From Trichopria drosophilae (lineage: Eukaryota; Arthropoda; Insecta; Hymenoptera; Diapriidae), in assembly GCA_030407085.1 (NCBI GenBank), contig CM059585.1, forward strand, positions 2,303,001 to 2,367,000: a DNA stretch of 64,000 nt, written 5' to 3'. How positions within the stretch are numbered: the first letter of the stretch is position 1; every line of letters begins with the position of its first letter. This document shows positions 44,629 to 54,228 of this stretch, in pieces. The notes beneath the pieces are model-generated. The model saw only the letters and a program-made list of their open reading frames with translations, ran no database searches and had not been told where the DNA came from. A program made the position numbers and the translations under genes.

Positions 44629-45295
44629 ATGTGGGTGATTTTTACAGATTGTTGAAGTTGAGAGAGTTCTTTATTACACAGTTCTTGTGAATCGTAAAAT
44701 TGTGTGTGTATAGACGGGATTTGAATATTCTGAAGTAATTTATTTATATTGTTTATATGCATAAATAAGACGGATAATCAATTTTAGAGATTAAATATTG
44801 CTTACGTGCTTTATACGTTTCACATTTCTCTGTATCATTTGCTGAGTGTTGTATTTGTCTTTTTAGATTTAATCTAGTACGGACTTCAGTACAGTTTATG
44901 CACTTTTTGCTGTCAGACGTACGTAATTTAAAATCACGAGGTTCAGCGTAGTGCATACATATAAGTATATTGCTTTGGCATTTGGCAGTGTTATGGCCAT
45001 ATCTGTCACATTTGTAACACCGGTTTGTCGGCAAGTCATTATATACTCTACACCGTTGCCATTCTATATATAGTTTAAAATTGCTTTGAATTATAGCTTC
45101 ATATATTCTTTTGTTGACTTCTGCAAAATTAATTCCTGTTTTTTCTTTTGAGGAGCGTCTTGTGTAGGTTATTTTTAAATAACTTTCATGTAGCTCTTGG
45201 AAGTTTTGGTCCATTATTACGTTTTGGAGTTCACCATTCTGTAGATCTCCGGATTAACCTATTATTTTTATTCTAAGATTTCTTTTCTCTTCGAT
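44629..45295 (-). pseudogene. LINE family A-related ORF1 end and ORF2 start (5' side of the Gypsy insertion)
   Basis: The frame 45214-44753 carries zinc knuckles (CYKCDRYGHNTAKC, KKCINCTEVRTRL) and ends KIDYPSYLCI, like the family-A ORF1 end KAIDYPPDMRP. ORF2 begins downstream and is cut by the Gypsy element at 44629; its next residues are at 36219. The part above 45214 continues ORF1 in another frame, with a stop. Confidence 0.75.
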
Positions 45296-45529
45296 CTGCA
45301 AACATGTAATATGCATCGAATAGTCTATTACAATACAAGTGCATGAAATCGAAGTTTTGAAAATACTCATTTTCAATTTTACATCGACTTTACTCGGCCA
45401 TAGGTCATAGTTGTAAATCATTTTCAATTTTAATACATATAGGAGACACTATATTGTTGTAACATATCTATCGAAGCCACTTGGACCTAAATATGATTAG
45501 ACCCCCAAATATCGATATAATTTTATAAT
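45296..45529. other. Short non-coding interval
   Basis: AT-rich, with no gene seen. It lies between the LINE remnant and the CGTACG-rich foldback element. Confidence 0.5.
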
Positions 45530-45599
45530 ATCCCGTATGGAAAAAATCAACGGTAATCTAGCGCAATTCACCGTACGATTTTGACACATTTCGGTACAT

Positions 45600-45775
45600 C
45601 TGTATAGAATTATGTACGATGAGGTACGTTTACGTACGTTCGCGTACGATTTGGTTACGATTCGAACATTTTGTACGCCATTGTACAGAAACGTACGCAA
45701 ACGTACGCGAACGTACACAAACGTACGCAAACGTATACAAAATTGCTAGAACATACTGAAGCATGCGGAGATGTA
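45600..45775. repeat. ACGTACGCAA satellite-like array
   Basis: Runs such as AAACGTACGCAAACGTACGC and CGTTCGCGTACG with about ten-base spacing. Related blocks lie at 46995-47060 and, inverted, at 48575-48800. Confidence 0.75.
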
Positions 45776-46169
45776 CAGCATTGTACACTGTAGATGTCAA
45801 ACAACCATTCGTAATAAAATATTTTCGTACAAAAACGTCCGGAATCATATGAATATTCATGGAGAAAAATGACTCCGCTGGATTAGCTGATTCATATCAG
45901 CTAAAATTTTCGGCTGGAATTGCCGAAAGTATCCGCACTGTTAGCTGTTCCGATTCCGCTATTGTAGCCTTACGAATCGGTAAATATTGCAGAGATAGTT
46001 TCTGTAAATGTTACAGAAAATAATTAGTAATATTAGCTGTACATATAATAATCATGTAAATTGGCGCATTGCAATCTATACAATCCCAGGTAGCACATTT
46101 CAGCATCCGCTACTATACATGTGCTTGGCAACCAATGCACAGATGTTTTCCTGATTACGGTCTCGAGAT

Positions 46170-46580
46170 ATAACGATTCGCAGTTTTGAATCGGGTTGGC
46201 AAAATACATATTTGCTCCAGGTCTTTAGGATGACCGATTACGGGGACTAGGTATCGCTCTCAGTAGTTTTTCCCCATTTTAACTAAAATACGTGCACCAG
46301 ATGTTTAAGTTCGCTGATTACGGGGTCTAGGTATCGCGCTGCATAGTTTTTCACGATTCTAGCTGAAATACGTGCACCAGGTGTTCCGGGTTGCCGATCA
46401 AGGGGTCTAGGTATCGAGCTCCATAGTGTTTCATGATTCTAGCTGAAATACGTGCACCAGGTATTCAAGGTCGTCGATTACGGTGTCTAGGAATCGCGCT
46501 CCGTAGTTTTTCATCTTTTCAACTAAAAAATATGCACCAGGAGTTTGGGGTCGACGATCAAGTGGTCTAGGTATTGACTT
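46170..46580 (+). repeat. Tandem repeat, exact 80-bp period, five units
   Basis: The landmark CTAGGTATCG or a variant falls at 46247, 46327, 46407, 46487 and 46567, exactly 80 bp apart. Each unit also has GTGCACCAG or a variant and a GTAGTTTTTC-like block. One to one and a half diverged copies in reverse orientation follow the palindrome (about 46813-46930). Confidence 0.9.
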
Positions 46581-46584
46581 CGAG

Positions 46585-46812
46585 TTAACCAACGATGACC
46601 TTGAGGTCAAAGTTGAAGGTCATTTCAAGGTCAAATCAATTTTGTTTTTTTTCTTCAAATTTGAACATATTTTGATTTGACCTTGAAATGACCTTCAAAT
46701 TTTTTCAAATTTGGCCCAAGGTCAAGGACAAGGTTACCGTTGTTTATTAGATAAAATTGATTTGACCTTGAAATGACCTTCAACTTTGACCTCAAGGTCA
46801 TCGTTGGTTAAC
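46585..46812. promoter_or_regulatory. Palindrome dense in AAGGTCA nuclear-receptor-type half-sites
   Basis: Arms of ~55 bp (46585-46640 and 46757-46812) are near-perfect reverse complements containing AACGATGACCTTGAGGTCA. AAGGTCA or TGACCTT occurs at least eight times, several as TCAAGGTCA, the extended half-site bound by FTZ-F1/ERR-type receptors. Whether any receptor binds here is unknown; the motif may simply be part of the transposon. Confidence 0.5.
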
Positions 46813-47006
46813 ACCAAGTGGATACCTAGACTACATGATCGGCAACCCCAAACACCGGGGGCACGTTTTTAGTTATAAAAATGAAAATCTACGGAACGCG
46901 ACACCTAGACCCCGTAATCGACGACCCTAAAATGGAATTCTAGAAGCAAGAAATCGGCAGAATCTGCGGATATTTCGGCTGATACAGCTGATTATTTTTC
47001 TCCGTG

Positions 47007-47582
47007 TGTACTGAAACGTACGCAGACGTACGCAAACGTACGCAATTGTACGGATATATGCAGCCATGTATAGAAACGTACGAGATTTTGGAACTATTTA
47101 CAGGAACGTGCCCGACTGCACGAATATTGAATATCCCAGATAGGTGCCCGTTTTTCTTCCGTTATTTTTTTTCGAGTTTTTGTCCAAAATTTTTCACGTA
47201 ATTTTGGAGAAAAATGACCCAAACCAATTCTTCTACATTGGACAAATATTCCAAAAATTTGTCGCGTTTTGTAGGGATATTTATACATTTTTTCATATTT
47301 TTCGGGCATTTCTGACACATTAAAGTAAATACTTAAATGTAACTTTTCTGAATTCAAAAGTTTACCAATCTTTCCAAGTCCTAATAAATTACAATTATCA
47401 ACTTTTTCAAAATTCTTTAGTCGATTATCATTACATAAATTCATATACATATTTCTCGTATCATCTGAAATATAATTTCGTTGTCGTAGTATGGGTATTT
47501 GCTGATACAGTATCAATCTATAAACAATTTGTTGCGCGATCCGATTATTACATTTTTTTTTCAATAATAATCCATTTTCGAA
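47007..47582. other. Interval with CGTACG block and an unrecognised frame
   Basis: It starts with a CGTACG-type block (to ~47060). A 170-codon minus-strand frame (47606-47094) exists, but I recognise no domain and it is Lys/Asn-rich, as expected from AT-rich DNA. Not called as a gene. Confidence 0.4.
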
Positions 47583-47745
47583 ACAAGGTTTTAGACCTAA
47601 ACTCATTTGTCAATGGCGAAACTCTTATCGAAAGAAGGTTTTAGATCTAAAATCTTTTGTCACTTACCAAACTCTAGTCGAAAGCTGGTTTTATGTCTAA
47701 AATCTTTTGTCAATGGGAAAACTTATTGAAAGGTTTTACATCTTA
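47583..47745. repeat. Three tandem ~53-bp units
   Basis: Three diverged units with GGTTTTAGAYCTAAA, then TTTGTCA, then ACTCTWRTCGAAAG. Confidence 0.8.
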
Positions 47746-47940
47746 TATACAAAAGCATAGCTTTTACCAAAAAATTGTAAGATTTTCAATTTTTGAAATA
47801 ATCAACATATACGTAACTGACGATTTTGCGCGTAACGTTGAATCCAATGCCTGGAGCTCGTAGTTTATTGTAAGGCAGTATGCACCTGAGCCGTCCAGCG
47901 ACTTGTGGGCAGCGGCACGTCAACACAACGGACGTACTGT

Positions 47941-48293
47941 TAGCGAAATCTACCCCTTGCACCAGTGTTGCACTTTTGCATCAAAAGCGTGTAAATAAAC
48001 ACCGTCCGGGTGCAAGTCTCCCGGCTAGAGACGGAGGTTAGGTTTCGTTTGTTTAGTTATTTTCATTTAAAACCCGATATTTTTGAAGATATCATTTTTA
48101 TATTAGAACATTTTATATATCTAGCGAAATTGTCAAGGTCACAGGTGTCTCATGTAGATAGGCAGAAAAAATTTAACGGGGATTTTAATGTAGAGACTAT
48201 ATGCGTTTTGAAGCCAGCGCTTTTTGGGTGGAACACGTGCACCGTTACACCGGTGCAGTGGTGTAGAAACGGTGCAGGGGGTAGATTTCGCTA
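47941..48293. mobile_element. 353-bp MITE with TAGCGAAATCTACCCC ends
   Basis: TAGCGAAATCTACCCCTTGC at 47941 is mirrored by GGGGTAGATTTCGCTA ending at 48293. TGT lies on both flanks and may be a 3-bp duplication. No coding capacity. Confidence 0.8.
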
Positions 48294-48353
48294 TGTATTG
48301 TTGATGGTTAAACGAACTTACCTGTAAGTGAATTTCGACCATAATTATATGAG

Positions 48354-48467
48354 TAGCTTGTTCGAAGATATTAACTATGTAGTACGGTGACTCGCCGCAC
48401 GATGACGACCCATTTTAGAGTCCAATTGGAATTAATAATTAATAATATTAATATCTTCGAACAAGCT
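48354..48467. repeat. Short inverted repeat
   Basis: AGCTTGTTCGAAGATATTAA (48354) and its complement TTAATATCTTCGAACAAGCT (48448-48467), separated by ~75 bp. Confidence 0.8.
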
Positions 48468-48859
48468 TAACGAAATATAATAAATGGATTTGATAATGTT
48501 TTAAAACTAATTGGATTCTATGAATTATTTTCGGAGCTTACATGTGCTCCTCTAGCATAATTCACGACGATGCACATTTGCCATACGTTCGCGTACGTTC
48601 GCGTACGCTTACATCTGTTTAGAAATATTCTATTATGCATTTTTTCTATGATACGATACGATATTGCACCTTTGCATACTTTTGCGTACGTTAACGTACC
48701 TTCTCGTACGTTCGCGTACGTTTCTGTATAATGCTGTAAAAATGTTCGAATCGTAACCAAAACGTACCTAAACGTACCAAATCGTACGTAATCTACGGAA
48801 TCATGCTTAAATGTAACGAAAACATACCATTTTTATTTCCATAGGGGATAATTGAAAGC

Positions 48860-49262
48860 TGTTAGTAAACGAACGAATATTAAGGAATAGCCGACTCTCC
48901 ACTGGGTCGAAGTTTCTGAGCGAACGAAATGAGCGAGGCACCACGTCAACACTAGTTTTGAATTTCATTTTTCGTTTTCCTCGAGTCTTGTTGTTGTGTT
49001 GGTTTAATATAGACATCTATTGTTTCGGAGATGGTGTTTACTTTGTTAACTATATTTAAATTTGAGTTATAGTTACATTTGCGTACGTTGATATTTTTTA
49101 AATTATTTTGTTTGTTTCAAGCTCTTTTTTTAGTAATATTGCATTTTCTCTAAGTATGTTATTGTTGTTCTCTAATCAGTCATTATGTTCCTTTAGTGTA
49201 TTATTACTTTCTTTTATTTCAGCGTTTAATACCAGTAGTTCATTAACATTTTTTAAATCTTA
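48860..49262 (-). pseudogene. LINE ORF1 coiled-coil and ORF2-start fragments
   Basis: On the minus strand 49262-49090 encodes a Leu/Asn/Glu-rich coiled coil (ELLVLNAEIKESNNTLKEHN), as in family-A ORF1. Near 48890-48865 the peptide SRLFLNIRSFTNSFQL resembles the endonuclease start. The foldback element begins right after it. Small, decayed pieces; assignment is tentative. Confidence 0.45.
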
Positions 49263-49611
49263 GATTATATTATTTATTTTTATTTATTTATTTATAGACG
49301 GGTTATACCCTTTATGCAACAAATTTAAAAATATATATCAGCATAAGCAACAGTAATTAATAAGAGAAAAAAATACAACATATAGTTAAATGTAACAAAA
49401 ATAATAATAATATTATAAACATAATTTGAGGAACACCCGAAGTAACGTTAATTGATTTCAAGATGTAGTTTTTATATTTAACCATTTGTGAAAAATTGAT
49501 CAAGTACAATTCTATCCAGTTAATTAATTTTGAGTCAAAGTTCCAAGTATTTAATTTGCTTTACAGGAGACGGTGGTTTACTCTATCGAAAGCTTTGGAG
49601 AAATCCGTATA

Positions 49612-50396
49612 CAGTAGTCCTTCTCTTATTCTAATTTGTCCAGTCAGGCAAGATGGCGGCCTTCTTCTCTTATTCTAATTTTCCCCTCTCTCCCACTAAA
49701 CCTTTGCTGTTTCGCCTTTTCTTTCTCTCTTTCGCAGCGCACGCGCAGTTATGTGTCTTATGTGATTCTAAGGAAAGTAGTAGGTGCGGTGGGGAGAACA
49801 CGTGAGGAGAAATATTAGAATATGAGAAAAGAAAAAATTAGAATAAGGGAAGTGGCCCTCCCCTTATTTTAACTCCTATTATTTTAACTGCGTCCTTTAT
49901 TTTAACTTTCTTTCGTCCCTTAAGTTAACTACTTCCCCTCGTGAGTTCCCCCACCATTCGCGATTTGAAAGTGTTTAAAAGAGTGCGGATTGCTGTTTGC
50001 GCTTGCGCATACAGGTGAAGAAAGACGCCACTATATTTCTTCTCTCTGTTTTTATTCTCTGATATTGCCAGTGGTGAAGATGAGGGGAAGCGGTAAAAGA
50101 AGGGAAGAAGCCTCCATTTTCCTTGACTCGAAAAGTTAAAATAAGGGGAGGGCCACTGTATTCTAATTTGTCCAGTCAGGCAAGATGGCGGCTTTCTTTC
50201 CTTATTCTAATTTTCCCCTCTCCCCTACTACTTAGATTTGTAGTCTCTCTTTTGTCTCTCTTTTTCTTTTGTTGCGCATGCGCCGTTATTTGTATTTAGA
50301 AAATCCACACGTCAACATACGTCAGTGGGGAGAACGCGTGAGGGGAAATATTAGAATAGGAGAAGAGAAAAAATTAGAATAAGGGAAGAAGTACTG
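49612..50396. mobile_element. MITE cluster with TA duplication: two A-type copies around one B-type
   Basis: CAGTAGTCCTTCTCTTATTC at 49612 and its near-complement ending ACTG at 50396 are flanked by TA on both sides, suggesting a Tc1/mariner-type MITE. A second A-type start is at ~50158 (TATTCTAATTTGTCCAGTCA in both). Between them, 49851-50157 is another MITE with AGTGGCCCTCCCCTTATTTT ends. A B-type relative sits in MED16 intron 11. Confidence 0.75.
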
Positions 50397-50631
50397 TATA
50401 TACTGTCAACTTTTACTTTTAAAGCCATTTTTTATCTAAGGCGTCGGTAATATATTGGTGGTAGTATAGTAGATTTGTGGTTATAGTAGATCTTCCAGTA
50501 ACAAAGCCATGCTGATGAGAAGATAATTTATTGGTTAAGAGTTTTTACATCTTACTTGTTACAATAGCATCGAGTAGTTTCGGAATGCAACTCAAGATCA
50601 ATACAGGTCTATAGTTACCGATATAGCAAGT

Positions 50632-51100
50632 CGTGAGTCTCACTATGACCGCACATATGAGATCTCATTTATGAGTGCTTATGAGAGTTCAGGGAAGAGT
50701 AAAATGTACAGGATTGTAACGCGCATGCGCAATAAATCTCCACTTTTACGCATACATACAGTAGAACTCACGATAGCGGATGGAGTCGGTTTCGGGCCGA
50801 ACACGATAGCAGATCAAAGAAGGAGAAGAGGCTGTATATGAGACTTTTGTGATACTTGTAATGATTGGCTAATAGTGTTGGTGGGCAACCAATAAGCGTC
50901 GGATGGAATGCCTGCGCGGCAAGACATTAGTGGTTCGCGCATGCGCAAATTCTTCAATGAAGCAACACTCATATGTGAGTGTCGATTGTCACCTGGGTGG
51001 CTGACACAAATAGCACACTCACATGGAGTATAGAAGTGCGCTTTAATCTCATTTGTGATCGTCATTATGCACCCTATATGAACTCACGTTGCTAACTGGG
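50632..51100. mobile_element. MITE C, copy 1
   Basis: It starts GATAGCAAG(T)CGTGAGTCTCA and ends with the complement of TAGCAACGTGAGTTCATATA. It is inserted in an RT gene and inverted relative to copy 2 (51186-51535). It contains CGCGCATGCGCAA palindromes, similar to NRF-1-type sites. Confidence 0.75.
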
Positions 51101-51185
51101 TAGTGATGTTCTGTTTAATGCCCTCTTTGAAGATTGGTATTATAAGCTTTCTTTCCAGATTGTGGGAAAAGATTCACACTGCAAG

Positions 51186-51535
51186 GATAGATAGCAACGT
51201 GAGTTCATATAGGGTGCATAATGACATTCATAAATGAGACCAAAGCGCACATTTGCGCTCCATGTGAGTGCCATACGTGTCCTCAAATCGCCTGAAAATT
51301 GTCACTCACGTATGAGTTTTGCTTTGTGAAGGAATTCGCGCATGCGTAAACCGTTAGCCAATCATTGCAAGTATCACAATGTCCTCATTTATGCGTGGAA
51401 GCGGAGACTTTTCGCACTTGCGCAGTACATTAATCTCACATCTGAAGTCTCATGTGAACTCATATACGCCCTCACAAATGAGATCTCAAATGTGAGGACA
51501 TAGTGAGACTCACGCCTTGCTATCTGGAAAACTAT
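51186..51535. mobile_element. MITE C, copy 2
   Basis: ATAGCAACGTGAGTTCATAT at the left, and GAGACTCACGCCTTGCTATC at the right. It is the reverse complement of copy 1 over most of its length, with CGCGCATGCG retained. The two copies flank an 85-bp RT fragment. Confidence 0.75.
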
Positions 51536-51567
51536 TCGAAAAAATAACTAGGACATGGTGCAATATA

Positions 51568-51891
51568 CCGGGTGGATGCGAGAGAATTGGCCATAGGGAA
51601 GACCGTGTTAAGGCTAGCGCGCTTGGGATTGGTCCATTTTAATTAGCAGAATGCTTAAAGTCTTTCGTGAAACTTCCAAATTATATTAAAATTAGATTTA
51701 TTAATATTTTTAAAAAATAAAATTGATTAAACTACAAGCAAAGAGCTTGGATCTGAATTGAAATTTACTAGAATTTTGTTAAAACCAATCACGAAAGACT
51801 TTAAGCATTCAGCTAAATAGAATGGACCAATCATAAACGCGCTAGCCTTAACACGGTCTTCCCTATGGCCAATTCTCTCGCATCCACCCGG
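51568..51891. mobile_element. 324-bp MITE with CCGGGTGGATGCGAGAGAAT ends
   Basis: Arms of ~105 bp (51568-51675 and ~51787-51891) are reverse complements. Each end is directly flanked by TA (51566-51567 and 51892-51893), suggesting a mariner-type duplication. It lies ~500 bp upstream of ST7. Confidence 0.85.
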
Positions 51892-51893
51892 TA

Positions 51894-52395
51894 GTCTTCC
51901 ACCATTGGCCTAGGGAAGTCGTTAGGTCCGATTTATTCTGTTACGTATTTTACATTCGTAAATTACGCGAACGTAAAATACTATAAGGGGTGAGATCAAA
52001 GAAAACGAAGACAAGAAGCGACATCAGAAGAGAACCACGATCAAAACATTTCATCAAAAAGAATAAACTTATCCTACAATTGTATGAAATTTGTATCGAA
52101 AATTTGTTTGGTTCTTTAATGTATGAAAAAACTTCCAAACAATGAATATTTTATCGCAAAAAGGTATATATTACACTTATTACGAAGAAAGGAATAAAAA
52201 TGCTAGAGAAAAGATCCATAAAAATCCAAGAAATATGAAAAATCTGTCGATGAACAGGTTATAAATAAAACTTGGAGCACAAACAAAAAATACAAGAAAA
52301 TACAAAGTTTCTTCATGTTTTGTTTGCACCTTGTACACAGTGAAGTAGAAAAACAAGTTTATACAAGATACATTTGATTTTCTCCATTCTTGTAA
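51894..52395 (+). promoter_or_regulatory. 5' flank and probable untranslated leader of ST7
   Basis: No coding sequence. It holds a short palindrome (TATTTTACATTCG near 51946 with CGAACGTAAAATA near 51968). The ST7 transcription start must lie here or further up unless an upstream intron exists; I cannot place it. Confidence 0.4.
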
Positions 52396-53943
52396 ATGGC
52401 ACTTCTATTAACAAGTATGTGGGACTCGACAATGTTTTTGAGTACTTTAACCCCAAAGTTTTACGTCGCTCTCACCGGAACATCATCTTTGATATCCGGT
52501 TTAATTTTAATATTCGAATGGTGGTACTTCAGAAAGTACGGCACCTCCTTCATCGAGCAAGTATCATTGACTCACATTTCCCCATGGATTGGAGGCGGCG
52601 ACACCACAACCGACACCACAGGCTCAAATTTAAATAATTCAAATTCCATGAGTCAAAATGTACCTGAATGTAAAGTTTGGCGAAACCCGATTAATCTTTT
52701 CCGAGGTGCCGAATATCAGAGATTTTACTGGGCTACGAATAAAGAACCGCTAACCTATTACGACATGAATCTTTCGGCTCAAGATCATCAGACGTTCTTC
52801 ACCTGCGAAGGAGATACCGGAAAAGCGGAGTACGAAATCATGCAAACAGCTTGGAGAGAACGAAATCCTGTTGTACGAACAAAAGCGGCTCATAGTGCAT
52901 TAGTAAGGAACTCTGAGTGTGCTCCTGCTTATATTTTATTAGCGGAAGAAGAATCGACAACGATTCTAGAAGCGGAAAAGATTCTTAAGCAAGCTTTGAA
53001 GGTTGCGGAAAACAATTACAGAAAGTCGCAAAACTCTCAACACCAAGGATCCACAGCCGAAGCGATTCACAGGCGAGACACTAATGTCCTTATTTACGTT
53101 AAACGAAGACTGGCGATGTGTGCTAGAAAATTAGGTAAGCTAAAAGAAGCTGTAAAAATGTTTCGCGATCTTACGAAAGAGGTACCTCCGATCATGAATG
53201 TGCTGAACATTCACGAAAACTTAATCGAAGCTCTCCTGGAGATGCAGGCCTACGCAGACGTACAAGCGGTTCTGGCAAAGTACGACGACATAAGTCTACC
53301 GAAATCTGCAACAATCTGTTACACTGCTGCGCTTCTAAAAGCGAGACTTGTAGCAGACAAGTTCTCTCCGGACATCGCCAGTAAAAGAGGTTTGACGACA
53401 GCGGAAATGTCGGCGGTAGAAGCGATTCATCGAGCGGTAGAATTCAATCCGCACGTACCGAAATATTTATTAGAAATGAAACCGTTGATTCTTCCTCCCG
53501 AACACGTATTGAAACGAGGAGATTCCGAGGCAATTGCCTACGCCTTTTTTCACTTGGCGCATTGGAAACAGATGGAAGGTGCTTTGAATTTACTCCACTG
53601 TACTTGGGAAGGAACTTTCCGAATGTTGCCGTACCCTTTGGAACGAGGACACTTATTCTATCCGTACCCAACCTGTACCGAATGTGCAGACCGTGAACTT
53701 CTGCCGTCGTTTCACGAAGTCAGCGTCTACCCGAAAAAAGAATTACCCTTCTTCATAATTTTCACCGCTGGTCTCTGCTCGTTTACCGCATTGGTAGCGC
53801 TTTTGACGCACCAATATCCTGACACGATGGGTGTCGTAGCTCGCGGAATGTTGGCGTGGTGCTCACTTCCGTTCTATTACATTCTGGACAAACTGGAAGC
53901 TGTTTTACCGTCGAATCTACTGCAGCAGCTCTCAAGAATCTAG
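52396..53943 (+). CDS. ST7: ST7-like protein (suppressor of tumorigenicity 7 homologue)
   Basis: 515-residue uninterrupted frame with strong resemblance to the ST7 family along its whole length. Shared blocks include [93 protein letters not shown] and [10 protein letters not shown]. There is a hydrophobic segment near residues 20-42 and C-terminal ones near 450-472 and 480-498, so it is a membrane protein. The middle part has helical TPR-like repeats. In animals ST7 is a conserved multi-pass protein with a poorly defined role, linked to tumour suppression in human cells. The first ATG (52396) and the in-frame ATG at 52417 are both possible; the second has A at -3 and directly precedes [10 protein letters not shown]. 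The first membrane segment of the vertebrate protein is absent, so an upstream coding exon is not excluded. No introns, unlike the neighbouring gene. Confidence 0.95.
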   Translation: MALLLTSMWDSTMFLSTLTPKFYVALTGTSSLISGLILIFEWWYFRKYGTSFIEQVSLTHISPWIGGGDTTTDTTGSNLNNSNSMSQNVPECKVWRNPINLFRGAEYQRFYWATNKEPLTYYDMNLSAQDHQTFFTCEGDTGKAEYEIMQTAWRERNPVVRTKAAHSALVRNSECAPAYILLAEEESTTILEAEKILKQALKVAENNYRKSQNSQHQGSTAEAIHRRDTNVLIYVKRRLAMCARKLGKLKEAVKMFRDLTKEVPPIMNVLNIHENLIEALLEMQAYADVQAVLAKYDDISLPKSATICYTAALLKARLVADKFSPDIASKRGLTTAEMSAVEAIHRAVEFNPHVPKYLLEMKPLILPPEHVLKRGDSEAIAYAFFHLAHWKQMEGALNLLHCTWEGTFRMLPYPLERGHLFYPYPTCTECADRELLPSFHEVSVYPKKELPFFIIFTAGLCSFTALVALLTHQYPDTMGVVARGMLAWCSLPFYYILDKLEAVLPSNLLQQLSRI

Positions 53944-54228
53944 GTGAGGTCAAATGTGACATTTTTCTCTCGTGTTTTTACTTCTTAATGTACATAACAA
54001 GTGTGATCTAGAAACAATGTGAAAGTGATTGTGCTTGACGTAAGTTAATTGTGCTATCGTTTTACACTTTCGTTTTTGTAATGTGTCTACAAATACATAA
54101 AAGTTCGTTGGGGAAAAAGGTTGACGCAATTTATAAATTCAATTTACAATATATTTTAGCCTAAATTTATCTTACAGTTGTAAATAATCGAACTATACAA
54201 AATTTGATTGATTAGTCCTCGTAAAGTA

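Larger units (their letters stand above)
45858..47006. mobile_element. Inner element with CAYGGAGAAAAAT ends
   Basis: CATGGAGAAAAATGAC at 45858 and the complement of CACGGAGAAAAATAAT at 46991-47006. Subterminal GATTAGCTGATTC and CAGCTGATTA blocks also mirror. The body contains an 80-bp tandem array and a palindrome of AAGGTCA motifs. No protein-coding gene. Confidence 0.7.
45530..48850. mobile_element. 3.3-kb foldback element with CGTACG-rich arms
   Basis: The ends ATCCCGTATGGAAA (about 45532) and TTTCCATAGGGGAT (about 48836-48849) are inverted. Within the arms (about 45560-45780 and 48575-48810) CGTACG-type units occur in mirror orientation, and TTCGAACATTTT on the left mirrors AAAATGTTCGAA on the right. 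The interior holds at least two other elements (45858-47006 and 47941-48293). No transposase. Confidence 0.65.
49263..51185 (-). pseudogene. LINE reverse-transcriptase gene split by several MITEs
   Basis: Minus strand: IIPIFKEGIKQNIT (51185-51101), NYRPVLILSCIPKLLDAIV and SSHQHGFVTGRSTIT (50630-50400), then DFSKAFDRVNHRLL (about 49610-49560) and a weak GVPQ-type end near 49430. The 3' end is a hairpin plus an AATAA-type tail at 49272-49315. The pieces are separated by insertions at 49612-50396 and 50632-51100, so they were one RT gene before the MITEs arrived. Confidence 0.7.

Noticed and set aside
47094..47606. 170-codon minus-strand frame
   Set aside because: No recognisable domain, composition expected from AT-rich DNA, and it lies in a repeat-rich interval. 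I could not support it as a gene.
52396..53943. ST7 as a decayed processed pseudogene
   Set aside because: The 515-codon frame is fully open and highly conserved over its length, and no poly(A) remnant or target duplication is visible.
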